64,000 nucleotides of DNA. Origin: Cohaesibacter celericrescens (GTDB lineage: Bacteria > Pseudomonadota > Alphaproteobacteria > Rhizobiales > Cohaesibacteraceae). A model generated the notes under the pieces. That model was not told the DNA's origin and made no database searches. It worked only from the letters and a program-made list of their open reading frames with translations. Positions 19,849-29,514 of this stretch are shown piece by piece; position 1 is the stretch's first letter; each line of letters opens with the position of its first letter. The DNA lies in NCBI RefSeq assembly GCF_002866925.1, contig NZ_PKUQ01000016.1, positions 372,001 through 436,000 on the forward strand. Direction: 5' to 3'. Made by a program: the position numbers and the translations under genes.

Positions 19849-19893
19849 AAATGCAAAAGGTCGCTTCGGAAACCCTGCGGCCTTTTGCATTTT
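19849..19893. terminator. Bidirectional terminator between COQ10 gene and ppk2
   Basis: AAATGCAAAAGGTCGC (19849-19864) pairs with GCGGCCTTTTGCATTT (19877-19892): 16 base pairs with one G-T pair, a 12-base loop and A/T-rich ends on both sides. It lies between two convergent genes and can serve both. Confidence 0.85.
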
Positions 19894-19908
19894 ATAGTTT
19901 CTTCGCCC

Positions 19909-20925
19909 TTATTCCTTGGTGTCGGGATGCAAGCTTTTGCCAAGAATTTGTGTGTCATTTCCGATTACATAGCCGGAATGGCCAACGATCAGCGGGTCTG
20001 GGCCATGGACGATATGGTGGTCTTTGTTTGGATAGGGCAGGGACGCTAAAAAATGCTGCATACAGTTTAGACGTGCGCGTTTTTTGTCATTGGATTTGAT
20101 GATTGTCCAAGGTGCATCTGCAGTGTCTGTATAAAAGAACATTGCTTCTTTGGCTTCGGTATAATCATCCCATTTGTTTAGCGATGCCTTGTCGACCGGC
20201 GACAACTTCCATTGTTTGAGTGGGTCTAGCTCGCGAGAGGCAAACCGTCTGCGTTGTTCTTCCTGTGTCACAGAGAACCAGTATTTGAACAACCGCACGC
20301 CTGAGCGGCAAATCATGCGCTCGAATTCTGGTGTTTGGCGCATGAATTCAAGGTATTCGGACGGAGAGCAAAAGCCCATCACCCTCTCAACGCCGGCCCT
20401 GTTGTACCAAGAGCGGTCAAACAGAACTGTTTCGCCTGCGGATGGCAAATGTTCAATATAGCGTTGATAATACCACTGGGTGCGCTCACGGTCGGTTGGC
20501 TTGTTCAGTGCCACCACGCGCGCGGTCCGCGGGTTTAGATGTTCCATGAAACGTTTTATGGTGCCGCCTTTGCCTGCGGCGTCACGTCCTTCGAACAGAA
20601 CCACGATCTTCTGGCCCGTTTCCTCGACCCAATTCTGCGCTTTCAGCAATTCTACCTGCAAAAGGCCTTTTTGCTTTTCATAGGCCATTCGTTTCATTTT
20701 TGTTTTGTAGGGATAAAGACCCTGTTCAAAAACGCGATGGATTGCATTGGGGTCGTGGCGCATTTCAGCCAATTGATGCAATGCCGACCCCCTTGAACTT
20801 GATTTTTCTCCGCTTAGTTCCGGCGTCAATTGGATGTCATCAATTTCATCCGGGTTGATGGTCTGGCCAACGTCAGATGTTGGAGCAGGCTGTTCATTCT
20901 CTTTTTCTTCGCTTTGCATCGGCAT
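19909..20925 (-). CDS. ppk2: Polyphosphate kinase 2 family protein
   Basis: Transfers phosphate between polyphosphate and nucleotides. 338 residues with a P-loop in LFEGRDAAGKGGTIKRF, the conserved LNPR and the Walker B/lid region FDRSWYNRAGVERVMGF. About 75 N-terminal residues are acidic and polar and probably disordered. The single kinase domain suggests class I or III, which work on nucleoside di- or monophosphates; sequence reading alone does not decide. An AAGGACAGG ribosome site precedes the ATG; a second ATG lies two codons later. Stands alone between a terminator and the divergent exoR. Confidence 0.9.
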   Translation of the reverse strand: MPMQSEEKENEQPAPTSDVGQTINPDEIDDIQLTPELSGEKSSSRGSALHQLAEMRHDPNAIHRVFEQGLYPYKTKMKRMAYEKQKGLLQVELLKAQNWVEETGQKIVVLFEGRDAAGKGGTIKRFMEHLNPRTARVVALNKPTDRERTQWYYQRYIEHLPSAGETVLFDRSWYNRAGVERVMGFCSPSEYLEFMRQTPEFERMICRSGVRLFKYWFSVTQEEQRRRFASRELDPLKQWKLSPVDKASLNKWDDYTEAKEAMFFYTDTADAPWTIIKSNDKKRARLNCMQHFLASLPYPNKDHHIVHGPDPLIVGHSGYVIGNDTQILGKSLHPDTKE

Positions 20926-21371
20926 CGGCCTGTCCTTCTCTCTGGGCTGTTGATTATTTGCAACCTAGGCCAATTAGATTAACACCTAGTGATACTTGTC
21001 AACGATTGAGACCCAAGAAGCTCTATGCAATTGGTATGAGAGCTGTCCTTGAGCGTTGCAGAAAAGCCACGGAAATTTGGAAAATACTTTGTTAACCATG
21101 CTCTTTCATGGTTTTTGCCCGTCTTCAGCCACAATATGCTGGCACATTCCGGCATAGCAGAGCGACTGGTATTTGCGGAACATGGATGTTGCGCCTGAAT
21201 GTTGACATTTTTTCTAGCGACGTCTTGCCGTATCGACGGTTGGATGATTCCCGATGGTTTGGTTTGTGGCCTGCGCGATTGGAATTGTGCTTTTAGTGTC
21301 TGCTGGTCAAAAATAAAATTTAAGCTTTGTGCGCATAATCAAAGTTGTGTGAGACGGGCGAATTGGAAATG
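20926..21371. other. 446-base divergent ppk2/exoR intergenic region
   Basis: Must hold promoters for ppk2 (minus) and exoR (plus). It carries a short T-tailed hairpin at 21094-21116. The rest shows no reading frame with a ribosome site and no tRNA-like structure. The hairpin would leave 180 or more bases of exoR leader downstream, so a small RNA or attenuated transcript is possible. Confidence 0.5.
21094..21116 (+). terminator. Small T-tailed hairpin upstream of exoR
   Basis: AACCATG (21094-21100) and CATGGTT (21107-21113) form a perfect 7-bp stem with loop CTCTTT, and the right arm runs into TTTTT. No plus-strand gene ends just before it. Confidence 0.4.
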
Positions 21372-22181
21372 ATGAAGCTTCAAATGAGTATTGTGAAAAA
21401 GCTGCGTGGTGTGTCTCTGGCTGGCCTTTTGGTTTTAGCCGGTGTTGTGTCAGCGCATGCCTTTGACCCACGCACGATGCTGGAAGGTGGAGCGCAAGCG
21501 GACGAAGCTTTTCGATTTGGTGCTCAGGCCTACAAGTCTGGTGACAAGAGCACTGCGCTCAATGCTTTGACCTATGCGGCCCACAATGGACACATGGTCT
21601 CTCAGTGGAAACTGGGGCGCATGTATGCGGATGGGGACGGTGTTTTAAAAGATCGCAGCCGCGCGTTTGATCTGTTCAACGACATTGTGGCGCGGTATGG
21701 CGACGCGAGACCTGGTTCTATCGAAGCGCGCTATGTATCCAATGCTTTTGTAGAGTTGAGTGCATTTTTGACTGTCGGCATCGATCAAAAACTCCGCCCG
21801 GATCGCAACAAGGCGCGAGAATTATTGCAGTATGCTGCATCCTACTTCCGCGATCCTGACGCGCAATATCATCTGGCTATATCGTATTTGCGTGAGGAAA
21901 ATGGCAAGTCTGATACACGTCAAGCTGCGCGTTGGTTGAATAAAGCTGCACGCAAAGGGCATATTCAAGCCCAGTTGCAGTTGGGCGATCTGTTGCTTGA
22001 CGGCACTCAAGTACCAAGGCAACCGGTGAATGGTCTTAAATGGTTGACGATTGCGCGCATACTGGATTCTGGCAATCCGTTGGTGTTGGATCGTCAGGAA
22101 GCTGCCTTTGCTCTGGCGGATGAACCCACGCGCCAAAAAGCCGTCTCATTAGCGGAAGAATGGGTCAACGGCGCACGCTGA
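21372..22181 (+). CDS. exoR: ExoR-like Sel1-repeat periplasmic regulator
   Basis: In Sinorhizobium ExoR is a periplasmic inhibitor of the ExoS-ChvI two-component system and controls succinoglycan, motility and acid response. Here 269 residues from the ATG at 21372, against 268 in S. meliloti. A signal peptide (KKLRGVSLAGLLVLAGVVSAHA) precedes the mature start FDPRTML. Sel1-type repeats follow: HMVSQWKLGRMYADGDGV, DAQYHLAISYLREENG and HIQAQLQLGDLLLDGTQV. The xth-erpA-dgt-argS genes that follow are the same as beside rhizobial exoR. The ExoS-ChvI partners are not in this window. Confidence 0.85.
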   Translation: MKLQMSIVKKLRGVSLAGLLVLAGVVSAHAFDPRTMLEGGAQADEAFRFGAQAYKSGDKSTALNALTYAAHNGHMVSQWKLGRMYADGDGVLKDRSRAFDLFNDIVARYGDARPGSIEARYVSNAFVELSAFLTVGIDQKLRPDRNKARELLQYAASYFRDPDAQYHLAISYLREENGKSDTRQAARWLNKAARKGHIQAQLQLGDLLLDGTQVPRQPVNGLKWLTIARILDSGNPLVLDRQEAAFALADEPTRQKAVSLAEEWVNGAR

Positions 22182-22210
22182 CCCAACTTGTCTGATCTTT
22201 TTTTAGAAAA

Positions 22211-23002
22211 TTAGCTGGCGTTGCAATCGAGAGACAGGACCACGGGAACGTGGTCTGATGGTTTTTCCCAATCCCGCGTGTCTTTTTGGATGACGCATCC
22301 GGTTAGCCAATCTGCTGCCTCCGGAGACAATAAATGATGGTCAATGCGAATGCCCAGATTGCGAGGCCATGCGCCGGCTTGATAATCCCAGAATGAATAT
22401 TGGTGTGGGGTGGCGTTGCCTGCGCGGAAGGCTTCGGTCAAGCCCAGCGCCTTCAGTTCGCGAAACAAATCCAGTGTTTCCTGCCGATATAGTGCATCAC
22501 CCCACCAAGCTGCATGATCATGCACATCCTCAGCGGTCGGAATGACGTTGTAATCGCCAGACAAAACAAATGCTTCTTCGAGTGTGAGACGATCCTTGGC
22601 CCAGTCGATCAAGCGGCGCATCCAAGCAAGTTTATAGGGATATTTATCACTATCGACGGGATTGCCGTTGGGCAAATAGAGGCTGACCACCCGCAACGGG
22701 CCTTTGTCGGTTGCGAGCACGCCTTCTATAAAACGGGCTTGATCGTCTGTGTCATCACCGGGGAGCCGCCGGTTAACCTCTTCGAACGGGGTTTTGGACA
22801 ATAAGGCGACGCCGTTGAAGCCTTTTTGGCCATGGGTTTCCAGTGTATATCCAAGCGCTTCTATGTCTGCGCGAGGGAAGGCTTCATCGACGGATTTGAT
22901 TTCCTGCAAACAGGCAATATCTGGCTTTTCTTCTTCTAGCCAGCGCAACAGGTTGGGATGACGGGCTTTTACGCCATTGATGTTCCAGGTCGCGATGCGC
23001 AT
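22211..23002 (-). CDS. xth: Exodeoxyribonuclease III
   Basis: AP endonuclease and 3'-5' exonuclease for base-excision repair. 263 residues from the ATG at 23002, which begins the conserved MRIATWNINGVKAR. Longer in-frame starts would overlap erpA. Active-site blocks: CLQEIKS (metal-binding Glu), LSGDYNVIPTAEDVH and the terminal SDHVPV with catalytic Asp-His. Lies 53 bases downstream of erpA on the same strand and convergent with exoR. Confidence 0.94.
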   Translation of the reverse strand: MRIATWNINGVKARHPNLLRWLEEEKPDIACLQEIKSVDEAFPRADIEALGYTLETHGQKGFNGVALLSKTPFEEVNRRLPGDDTDDQARFIEGVLATDKGPLRVVSLYLPNGNPVDSDKYPYKLAWMRRLIDWAKDRLTLEEAFVLSGDYNVIPTAEDVHDHAAWWGDALYRQETLDLFRELKALGLTEAFRAGNATPHQYSFWDYQAGAWPRNLGIRIDHHLLSPEAADWLTGCVIQKDTRDWEKPSDHVPVVLSLDCNAS

Positions 23003-23055
23003 GGGGAGGGCCTTTGTCGAGGATGTGTTCAGATTTGACAGGATCGTCAGAGGGG

Positions 23056-23385
23056 TCACATTGCGAAGCTGGTGCCGCAACCACAAGCGGCTGTGGCTTG
23101 TGGATTGGTGATCTGGAAAGACTGGCCCATAACATCATCGACAAAATCGACCTGTGAGCCTTCCATATATTGCTGGGTTAGCGGGTCCAAGAGTACTATC
23201 GCACCATCCCGTTCAATCACCAGATCATCGTCTTCGCGAGATTTGACCAAATCGTAATTATATTGGAAGCCTGAACAGCCACCGCCGGTCACGGAAATGC
23301 GCAGCATGGAGCCATCGCCCTCTTTTTTGAGAATGGTGGCGATGCGCCGAATGGCGTTGTCGGTTACAAGGATCGTATTCGACAT
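23056..23385 (-). CDS. erpA: Iron-sulfur cluster insertion protein ErpA (A-type carrier)
   Basis: Carries and delivers Fe-S clusters to apoproteins such as those of isoprenoid and lipoate synthesis. 109 residues from the ATG at 23385. The three ligating cysteines are in GGGCSGFQYNY and the C-terminal CGCGTSF, the HesB/IscA signature. Its clients may include LipA encoded in this window. First gene of a short erpA-xth unit, divergent from dgt. Confidence 0.92.
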   Translation of the reverse strand: MSNTILVTDNAIRRIATILKKEGDGSMLRISVTGGGCSGFQYNYDLVKSREDDDLVIERDGAIVLLDPLTQQYMEGSQVDFVDDVMGQSFQITNPQATAACGCGTSFAM

Positions 23386-23734
23386 AGGATGCATTCCTGT
23401 CTTGAGCGTTTCGGTGTCGACTTGGGTTTCCAAGGGACAGGATGACGCTTTGTTTCATTGGTTTGCCGCAATTCAAGCGAATCGAGTATCACTGGAATAG
23501 CTCAAATTGTTGGTTGAGCCGCAGAATCGGAGCCACATTTCCTGGTGGTGCGGCATAGAGTTGTGAATAAGCCTCTCCTCTGGCCGCGCCGACGATAAAA
23601 TATCACGAGGGTTTGGCCTTCATAAGGCGTTATCGTTAGCCTGATAGTTAAGGGTGAATTTTTCTCAGTCAACCCTTATGTCCATGACTTTGACTCTGTG
23701 AGAGCTCAATCTTGAGTATAAAATGGAAGAAAAC
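23386..23734. other. 349-base divergent erpA/dgt intergenic region
   Basis: Holds the promoters of erpA (minus) and dgt (plus). One inverted repeat, TAAGGGT (23649-23655) and ACCCTTA (23672-23678) around a 16-base loop, lies about 60 bases before dgt. Nothing else is recognised. Confidence 0.5.
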
Positions 23735-24949
23735 ATGACGCCTTCAATCGGTTTTGGTGCGCAACCACGCGCTTGTTATGCTGTGGACCCTGGACGCAGT
23801 AAGGGGCGTTTGTTTATGGAACCGGAAAGCCCGACACGGACACCTTTTCAGCGTGACAGGGATCGTATTATTCATTCTTCCGCATTTCGCCGGTTACAAT
23901 ATAAGACACAGGTTTTTCTGTATCACGAAGGGGATCTCTACCGCACGCGCCTGACGCACACGTTGGAAGTGTCACAAATTGCTCGGTCTATTGCTCGGGC
24001 CTTGCTCGTGGATGAAGATCTGGCCGAGGCATTGGCTCTGGCGCATGATTTGGGGCATACCCCGTTTGGGCATGCGGGGGAGCGCATGCTGGATGCTTTG
24101 ATGTTGCCCTATGGGGGCTTTGACCACAACGCCCAGTCCTTACGCATAGTGACGTCTCTGGAGCGGCATTATGCGGAATTTGATGGTCTCAATCTGGCAT
24201 GGGAAACGCTGGAAGGGTTGGTTAAGCATAATGGACCACTGACCGACGCATCAGGGCAGGGCATTGATCAATATGCGAATGGTTTACCGTTTGCCATACG
24301 ATCTTATGCACAAGAGCAAGATTTGCTTTTGGAGTCATATGCGAGCATCGAGGCGCAGGCTGCGGCAATTGCGGATGACATTGCCTATAACGCGCATGAT
24401 ATCGACGATGGTTTGCGTGCAGGATTGATCAGTTTGAAGCAATTACGTGATTTGCCTTTGATTGGCGCTGCCCTTGTGGAAGTGTATGACCGCTATCCTG
24501 GATTGGATGACTCTCGCGTGGTACATGAAATTGTGCGCCGTTTGATCACGGGTATGGTGGAAGATGTTATCAAGACTTCCATGGCCAATTTGACGCGCAT
24601 TTCGCCTCAAAATGTCGGGGAAGTGCGCAACGCAAGTGAAACGATCGTTGGCTTTTCTGGGGAAATGGCCAAGACCGTGGCTGAGATTAAAAAGTTTCTG
24701 TTCGAGAATGTCTATCGCGAAACTAATGTGATGCGAGTGATGGGCAATGCAGAGCAGGTGCTCAAAGAGCTGTTTGTGTTTCACTTCGAACATCCCGATT
24801 CAATGCCGTTTGAATGGCAATTTGATCTGGATGGGTCCTCCAAAGAGGTGCTTGCACGCCGTGTTGCGGATTATGTTGCGGGCATGACAGACCGTTTTGC
24901 CATTCTTGAACACAGACGATTGTTTGACGTAACACCAGAATTGCGTTAG
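23735..24949 (+). CDS. dgt: Deoxyguanosinetriphosphate triphosphohydrolase-like protein
   Basis: HD-domain hydrolase that releases triphosphate from dNTPs and balances the nucleotide pool. 404 residues from the ATG at 23735 (GGAAGA 5 bases upstream; an ATG at 23723 is the alternative). The HD motif is complete: RLTHTLEVSQIARS, then ALAHDLGHTPFGHAGE. RDRDRIIHSSAFRRLQYKTQVF is the family N-terminal block. Leads a dgt-argS-SPOR gene run on the plus strand. Confidence 0.93.
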   Translation: MTPSIGFGAQPRACYAVDPGRSKGRLFMEPESPTRTPFQRDRDRIIHSSAFRRLQYKTQVFLYHEGDLYRTRLTHTLEVSQIARSIARALLVDEDLAEALALAHDLGHTPFGHAGERMLDALMLPYGGFDHNAQSLRIVTSLERHYAEFDGLNLAWETLEGLVKHNGPLTDASGQGIDQYANGLPFAIRSYAQEQDLLLESYASIEAQAAAIADDIAYNAHDIDDGLRAGLISLKQLRDLPLIGAALVEVYDRYPGLDDSRVVHEIVRRLITGMVEDVIKTSMANLTRISPQNVGEVRNASETIVGFSGEMAKTVAEIKKFLFENVYRETNVMRVMGNAEQVLKELFVFHFEHPDSMPFEWQFDLDGSSKEVLARRVADYVAGMTDRFAILEHRRLFDVTPELR

Positions 24950-25068
24950 TTCCAACGCCAATATGTTAAATGAGCCAGACACAGCGGGAAAAGGGACGGC
25001 TTGCCATTTGGGCGAGGCCGGTTCCGTCCGCATTTAGTCATCTGGCAGACTATCAGACAGGATCGACG

Positions 25069-26829
25069 ATGAACGTCTTTACTCTTTTCACCGACCGGGT
25101 TGTTGCTGCCATTGGCAAAAGTGACCTTACGGGCCGTGATGGCGCGGCGCTAGACCTCACACGTGTGAATGTCGAGCCGCCACGCGATGCTTCTCATGGT
25201 GATTTAGCGACAAACGCGGCCATGGTTTTGGCCAAGCAGGTTGGTATGAAACCACGGGATGTCGCGACGAAAATCGTCGATATTCTGCTGGAAGATGCTG
25301 ACGTTGCCAAGGCCGATGTTGCAGGTCCGGGTTTCATCAACCTAACCTTGGCTGATGATTTCTGGCGCGGCGTTGTCGGTACTATCGTCGCTATGGGTAA
25401 GGATTTTGGCCGTGGCGATCTTGGCAAGGGAGCCAAGATGAATGTGGAATATGTATCAGCGAACCCAACTGGTCCCATGCATGTCGGCCACACGCGCGGA
25501 GCTGTTCTGGGTGACTGTATCGCTAATCTATTGGCTTTTTCCGGTTATGACGTATGCCGCGAATATTATATCAATGACGCAGGTGGTCAGGTTGATGTGT
25601 TGGCTCGGTCTGCCTATCTGCGCTATTGCGAAGCGCTGGGCGACGATATCGGTGCGATCCCTGACGGGCTTTATCCCGGTGACTATCTGGTTCCTGTAGG
25701 AGAAGCGCTTGCCAAGGAGCACGGCGCCAAGCTCAAGCAGATAAGCGAAGAAGAATGGTTACCGCTGGTGCGTGAATTTGCCGTTGATGCGATGATGGAC
25801 ATGATCCGTAGCGATCTGTTCGCGCTCAATGTCAAACATGATGTGTTTTTCTCTGAGCGCAGTCTTATTCATGGGGAGCATAATCGCGTCAAGGAAGCCA
25901 TTGATTGGCTGACCGATAAGGGGCAGGTCTATGTTGGCACATTGCCTCCACCAAAAGGGCAGCTTCCTGATGATTGGGAAGACCGAGAGCAGACCTTGTT
26001 CCGCTCTTCGGACTTTGGTGATGACATTGATCGCCCGCTGAAAAAATCAGACGGCAGCAATACCTATTTTGCTAATGATATTGCTTATCACTTTGACAAG
26101 TTCAAACGTGGCTATGCACAACAGGTTGATATTTTGGGGGCCGACCATGGCGGTTATGTCAAGCGCCTCAAAGCGGCTGTCTCTGCTATCACTGAAGGCA
26201 ATGGCGGGCTTGAGGTCAAGATTTGCCAGCTTGTCAATCTGATGCGCGATGGAGAGCAGCTCAAAATGTCCAAGCGATCCGGAAACTTCATCACGTTGCG
26301 TGATGTGGTTGAGGAAGTTGGCGTCGATGCGGTTCGTTTCATGATGATGTACCGCAAGTCTGAAGCGACTATCGATTTCGACTTTGCCAAAGTGACAGAG
26401 CAGAGCAAAGACAACCCCGTCTTTTATGTTCAGTATGCCCACGCCCGGACGGCATCTATTTTCCGTCAAGCCGCTGTAGAGGTGCCAAATGTGTCTTCTA
26501 AAGCCGATGATTTGGCCAAGGTAGACTTGTCTGGAATCAAAGATGAAGTTGAATTGGCGCTTATTCGCAAACTGTCAGAATATCCACGTATTGTAGAGGG
26601 AGCGGCGGAAACACAAGAGCCGCATCGTGTTGCTTTTTACCTTTATGAGCTTGCTGGATATTTTCATTCTGTGTGGAATAAGGGCAAGGAAATGCCGCAA
26701 TTACGCTTTATTAACGCTAAAGATGAAGAATTGACGCAAGCGCGCTTGGCTCTTGTTCAGGCTGTGGCCTCCGTTATAGCTTCGGGGCTTGGTCTGCTTG
26801 GTGTGACGGCACCAGAAGAAATGAGATAA
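25069..26829 (+). CDS. argS: Arginyl-tRNA synthetase
   Basis: Charges tRNA-Arg; class I synthetase. 586 residues from the ATG at 25069, which matches the usual N-terminal domain start; an earlier in-frame start at 24970 has no family support. The HIGH motif is read as HVGH in [14 protein letters not shown] and the KMSKS loop as KMSKRSGN. The C-terminal DALR anticodon domain includes [12 protein letters not shown] and is complete. Begins 119 bases after dgt. Confidence 0.97.
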   Translation: MNVFTLFTDRVVAAIGKSDLTGRDGAALDLTRVNVEPPRDASHGDLATNAAMVLAKQVGMKPRDVATKIVDILLEDADVAKADVAGPGFINLTLADDFWRGVVGTIVAMGKDFGRGDLGKGAKMNVEYVSANPTGPMHVGHTRGAVLGDCIANLLAFSGYDVCREYYINDAGGQVDVLARSAYLRYCEALGDDIGAIPDGLYPGDYLVPVGEALAKEHGAKLKQISEEEWLPLVREFAVDAMMDMIRSDLFALNVKHDVFFSERSLIHGEHNRVKEAIDWLTDKGQVYVGTLPPPKGQLPDDWEDREQTLFRSSDFGDDIDRPLKKSDGSNTYFANDIAYHFDKFKRGYAQQVDILGADHGGYVKRLKAAVSAITEGNGGLEVKICQLVNLMRDGEQLKMSKRSGNFITLRDVVEEVGVDAVRFMMMYRKSEATIDFDFAKVTEQSKDNPVFYVQYAHARTASIFRQAAVEVPNVSSKADDLAKVDLSGIKDEVELALIRKLSEYPRIVEGAAETQEPHRVAFYLYELAGYFHSVWNKGKEMPQLRFINAKDEELTQARLALVQAVASVIASGLGLLGVTAPEEMR

Positions 26830-26911
26830 ATTCGTCTGATGAAGATGCTACTCCAGACTAACTTTTGCCAAGTGTTATGAGTTAAGTGTATGATTGAAAA
26901 GGCAAATCGTC

Positions 26912-29350
26912 ATGTCTGATAATAATGACAAAAAGCCAGCTTCCACTCCTTCCGGTTGGCCTGCTCCCCATGAACAGGCCCGCGAGGGGCGTGGTGCTGG
27001 ACAGGCAATCGAGGACCCTCTGGCGGAGCTAGACCGAATCGTAAATCAAGATTTTGGTCTTACTGGTCAAAACGAAGGCCGTTCGGCATCTGTTTCCAGC
27101 GAAGATTTGCGTATTCTTGAACAAGAATTAATTCGCGAATTACGAGGGCATCAAGAGGCAGAGCAACCTGTTGCCCCTCAAGACTATGGCCATACGCAGG
27201 CTGAACCGTTAGCTCCCACTCCGGTCGCTACACGAGCTCCTGCACCTGTTGAGGCACCAAGACCTACTGCAGCACCTGTACCTGAGACTGTTGCTGACCA
27301 GTTGAGCCGCCCTCATCCTTTGGCTCATGCAACACATAGGCCCGCACCTCAAGCGCTTGTGGAACCTAGAGTCGAGGTTCCTGCACCCGCTGTACCAGTT
27401 GCCACAATGCCTACTTCCAACGCGACCTCAGAGCCCGTTCGCAAGGCTCCTAGCCTTGATGATTGGAGCAATCTGTTTGACGAACCAGCGCCAGAAGCTA
27501 GTGCTCCGGCGACTCCGGCATCCATGCATGGCGAAGCGATGGCAACCAGCGGAAGTTATGGCCAGTTAAGCCGACAGGCAGGGCAACCACCTCATGAGGC
27601 GCCTGCTGTTGCGGCCACACCAGCTGCTTCGGAGCATCGTTATGCAGACGCCGCCGCCGTTGACTATCGTGCTGCGCAAACAGAATCTCGAGAAAGGGCT
27701 GAGGCGACTGCGCCCGCGGTTTCTGCGAGCAGAGGCCCAGATATTAGGGCACCTGAAACAAGTGTTTCTGAGACATGGAACGAGATCATTGCGCGGCAGA
27801 CACCGATAGTTGATCCATCTCCTGACTATAGGCACGTATCGAGTGCAACACCGACTGCGTCAGCGCCTCGCGAGCCTTATGTTGCGCCCTCTATTGATCG
27901 CGACAACTACGCCAGTGCGAGTGTGCCAGAGGTGACGGCACCAATCGAAAGCGATCCGGCAACGGATCCTTATGCGGCTTTCAATCAGGCACCAGCTGAT
28001 CCCTATTCAGGCTATGATGAACGCTCCAGAGCTGCGGGTGCGGCTCCTGCCGTCGATGTTTCAGGGCAGGGCCCTCATTATGCGGCTCCGACGGAACATT
28101 ATCATGATGATGTGCGGTATGCAGACCCCAATACCGCTTCCTATGCTGATCCTGCACAACCAACCTATGAGCAAGGCTATGCGGCGGAGTATGACGCGCA
28201 GAATGGTTCCGTTGGCCGCGATGATCTCACGGCGAATGGCGCTTATGGCACTTATGCTGATCCAGGTGTGGCCTATGCTGCAGCCGAGAGTGCACCTTAC
28301 TATCAGAATGAAGACTATCAGACCTTGGAGACTGAAGCGGCTATTGCTGCTGCGGTTCAGCCGCGCAAATCTCGTAAGGGACTTATAGCGGCTTTAGCCG
28401 TTGTGGGCGTCGTTGCCGTTGGTGGTTTGATTGCTTGGGGATTCGGTAATAGTGGCAATGGCGGCGATACAGCGCCTCCTTTGCTGACGGCCGATAACGG
28501 TCCGGTAAAAGAAACGCCGGATGATCCCGGTGGTAAAGTCATTCCGCATCAGAATAAAACAGTTTATGATCGGATCGATGGGTCCGAGAGCGATGAAGGG
28601 CCAAGCAATTTGATGCCGGCCACTGAAACGCCTCTTGCCATGACTGCGGATGGACAAACACCGCGCGTGATTTCTTTGTCTGGCGGTGAGTCGAACGTGG
28701 CTCAAAATTCCAGTGCGGTTGCTCCCAAACAAGTGCGGACGGTTGTTGTTCGGCCTGATGGAACCATTGTGAACACCAATGGGGCTGCTGCCAATGAAAC
28801 ACAAGTTGCCTCTGTTGACACGCAGATGCTCAATGCAACGCCCTCCGAGCAGGCGATGACGCAGACTTTCAACAATGGTGTCGATGGTGCTGGAAATGCT
28901 TCAGGGCTGGGCGCGCAAGATGCGCAGGGCGCCAATGGTGCTACAGCGCCGTTGCCGCGGGCTAAACCGGCAGAATTGGTTGCTCTTCAAGCAGCCAATC
29001 GCACTGTAGCTGCTCCTGTTGTTCAGCAAACGCAGACTGCTCCATTGGTGCTTGCACCGCCAGTACCTCAGGCGACTGCGCCTGCTGCGACGAATACCTC
29101 AGGCGGTTATACGGTTCAGGTGACGTCCCAGCGCTCGGTCGAACAGGCGCGTGCTAGTTTCAATAGCATTCAGGCACAATTGCCCAGCGTGTTGGGAGGG
29201 TATCAGCCTGACATCAAGCAAGCTGATCTGGGTGCCCGCGGAACATATTATCGCGTGCGCGTTGGCTCTTTTGCTGATCGTGCCGGTGCAACGAGTTTCT
29301 GCAGTCAGATCAAAGCCGCCGGTGGCGATTGCTTGGTCGCCCAAAAATAG
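26912..29350 (+). CDS. Large SPOR-domain membrane protein
   Basis: 812 residues. About 485 N-terminal residues are cytoplasmic, low-complexity and rich in Ala, Pro, Glu and Tyr, with no recognisable fold. One membrane helix follows (about 490-512, LIAALAVVGVVAVGGLIAWGF). A periplasmic Gln/Thr/Ala-rich linker comes next, and a C-terminal SPOR domain (about 730-810, GGYTVQVTSQRSVEQA to YYRVRVGSFADRAGA). SPOR domains bind denuded glycan strands at the septum, so a division or envelope role is likely. In rhizobia this gene normally lies between argS and nagZ; nagZ is absent here. Confidence 0.88.
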   Translation: MSDNNDKKPASTPSGWPAPHEQAREGRGAGQAIEDPLAELDRIVNQDFGLTGQNEGRSASVSSEDLRILEQELIRELRGHQEAEQPVAPQDYGHTQAEPLAPTPVATRAPAPVEAPRPTAAPVPETVADQLSRPHPLAHATHRPAPQALVEPRVEVPAPAVPVATMPTSNATSEPVRKAPSLDDWSNLFDEPAPEASAPATPASMHGEAMATSGSYGQLSRQAGQPPHEAPAVAATPAASEHRYADAAAVDYRAAQTESRERAEATAPAVSASRGPDIRAPETSVSETWNEIIARQTPIVDPSPDYRHVSSATPTASAPREPYVAPSIDRDNYASASVPEVTAPIESDPATDPYAAFNQAPADPYSGYDERSRAAGAAPAVDVSGQGPHYAAPTEHYHDDVRYADPNTASYADPAQPTYEQGYAAEYDAQNGSVGRDDLTANGAYGTYADPGVAYAAAESAPYYQNEDYQTLETEAAIAAAVQPRKSRKGLIAALAVVGVVAVGGLIAWGFGNSGNGGDTAPPLLTADNGPVKETPDDPGGKVIPHQNKTVYDRIDGSESDEGPSNLMPATETPLAMTADGQTPRVISLSGGESNVAQNSSAVAPKQVRTVVVRPDGTIVNTNGAAANETQVASVDTQMLNATPSEQAMTQTFNNGVDGAGNASGLGAQDAQGANGATAPLPRAKPAELVALQAANRTVAAPVVQQTQTAPLVLAPPVPQATAPAATNTSGGYTVQVTSQRSVEQARASFNSIQAQLPSVLGGYQPDIKQADLGARGTYYRVRVGSFADRAGATSFCSQIKAAGGDCLVAQK

Positions 29351-29374
29351 GCTTCGACAAATATAAGCATTTTG

Positions 29375-29405
29375 AAACCCGGCCAATTGGTCGGGTTTTT
29401 CTTTA
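29375..29405 (+). terminator. Intrinsic terminator after the SPOR gene
   Basis: AAACCCG (29375-29381) pairs with CGGGTTT (29392-29398), with CCAATTGG in the loop able to extend the stem, followed by TTCTTT. It ends the dgt-argS-SPOR transcript 25 bases past the stop. Confidence 0.82.
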
Positions 29406-29514
29406 TCTACACTTGGTTTGGGCCTACAGTGACGATAATCTTCGTAACCTTCTTTTGATTGGCAATGGATCAGGCTGTCGATACCGGTTTGGTTCGTTTG
29501 GGTTTGGATTGTGA

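Noticed and set aside
23003-23086. Longer xth start at 23086
   Set aside because: Would overlap erpA and add residues before the conserved MRIATWN start.
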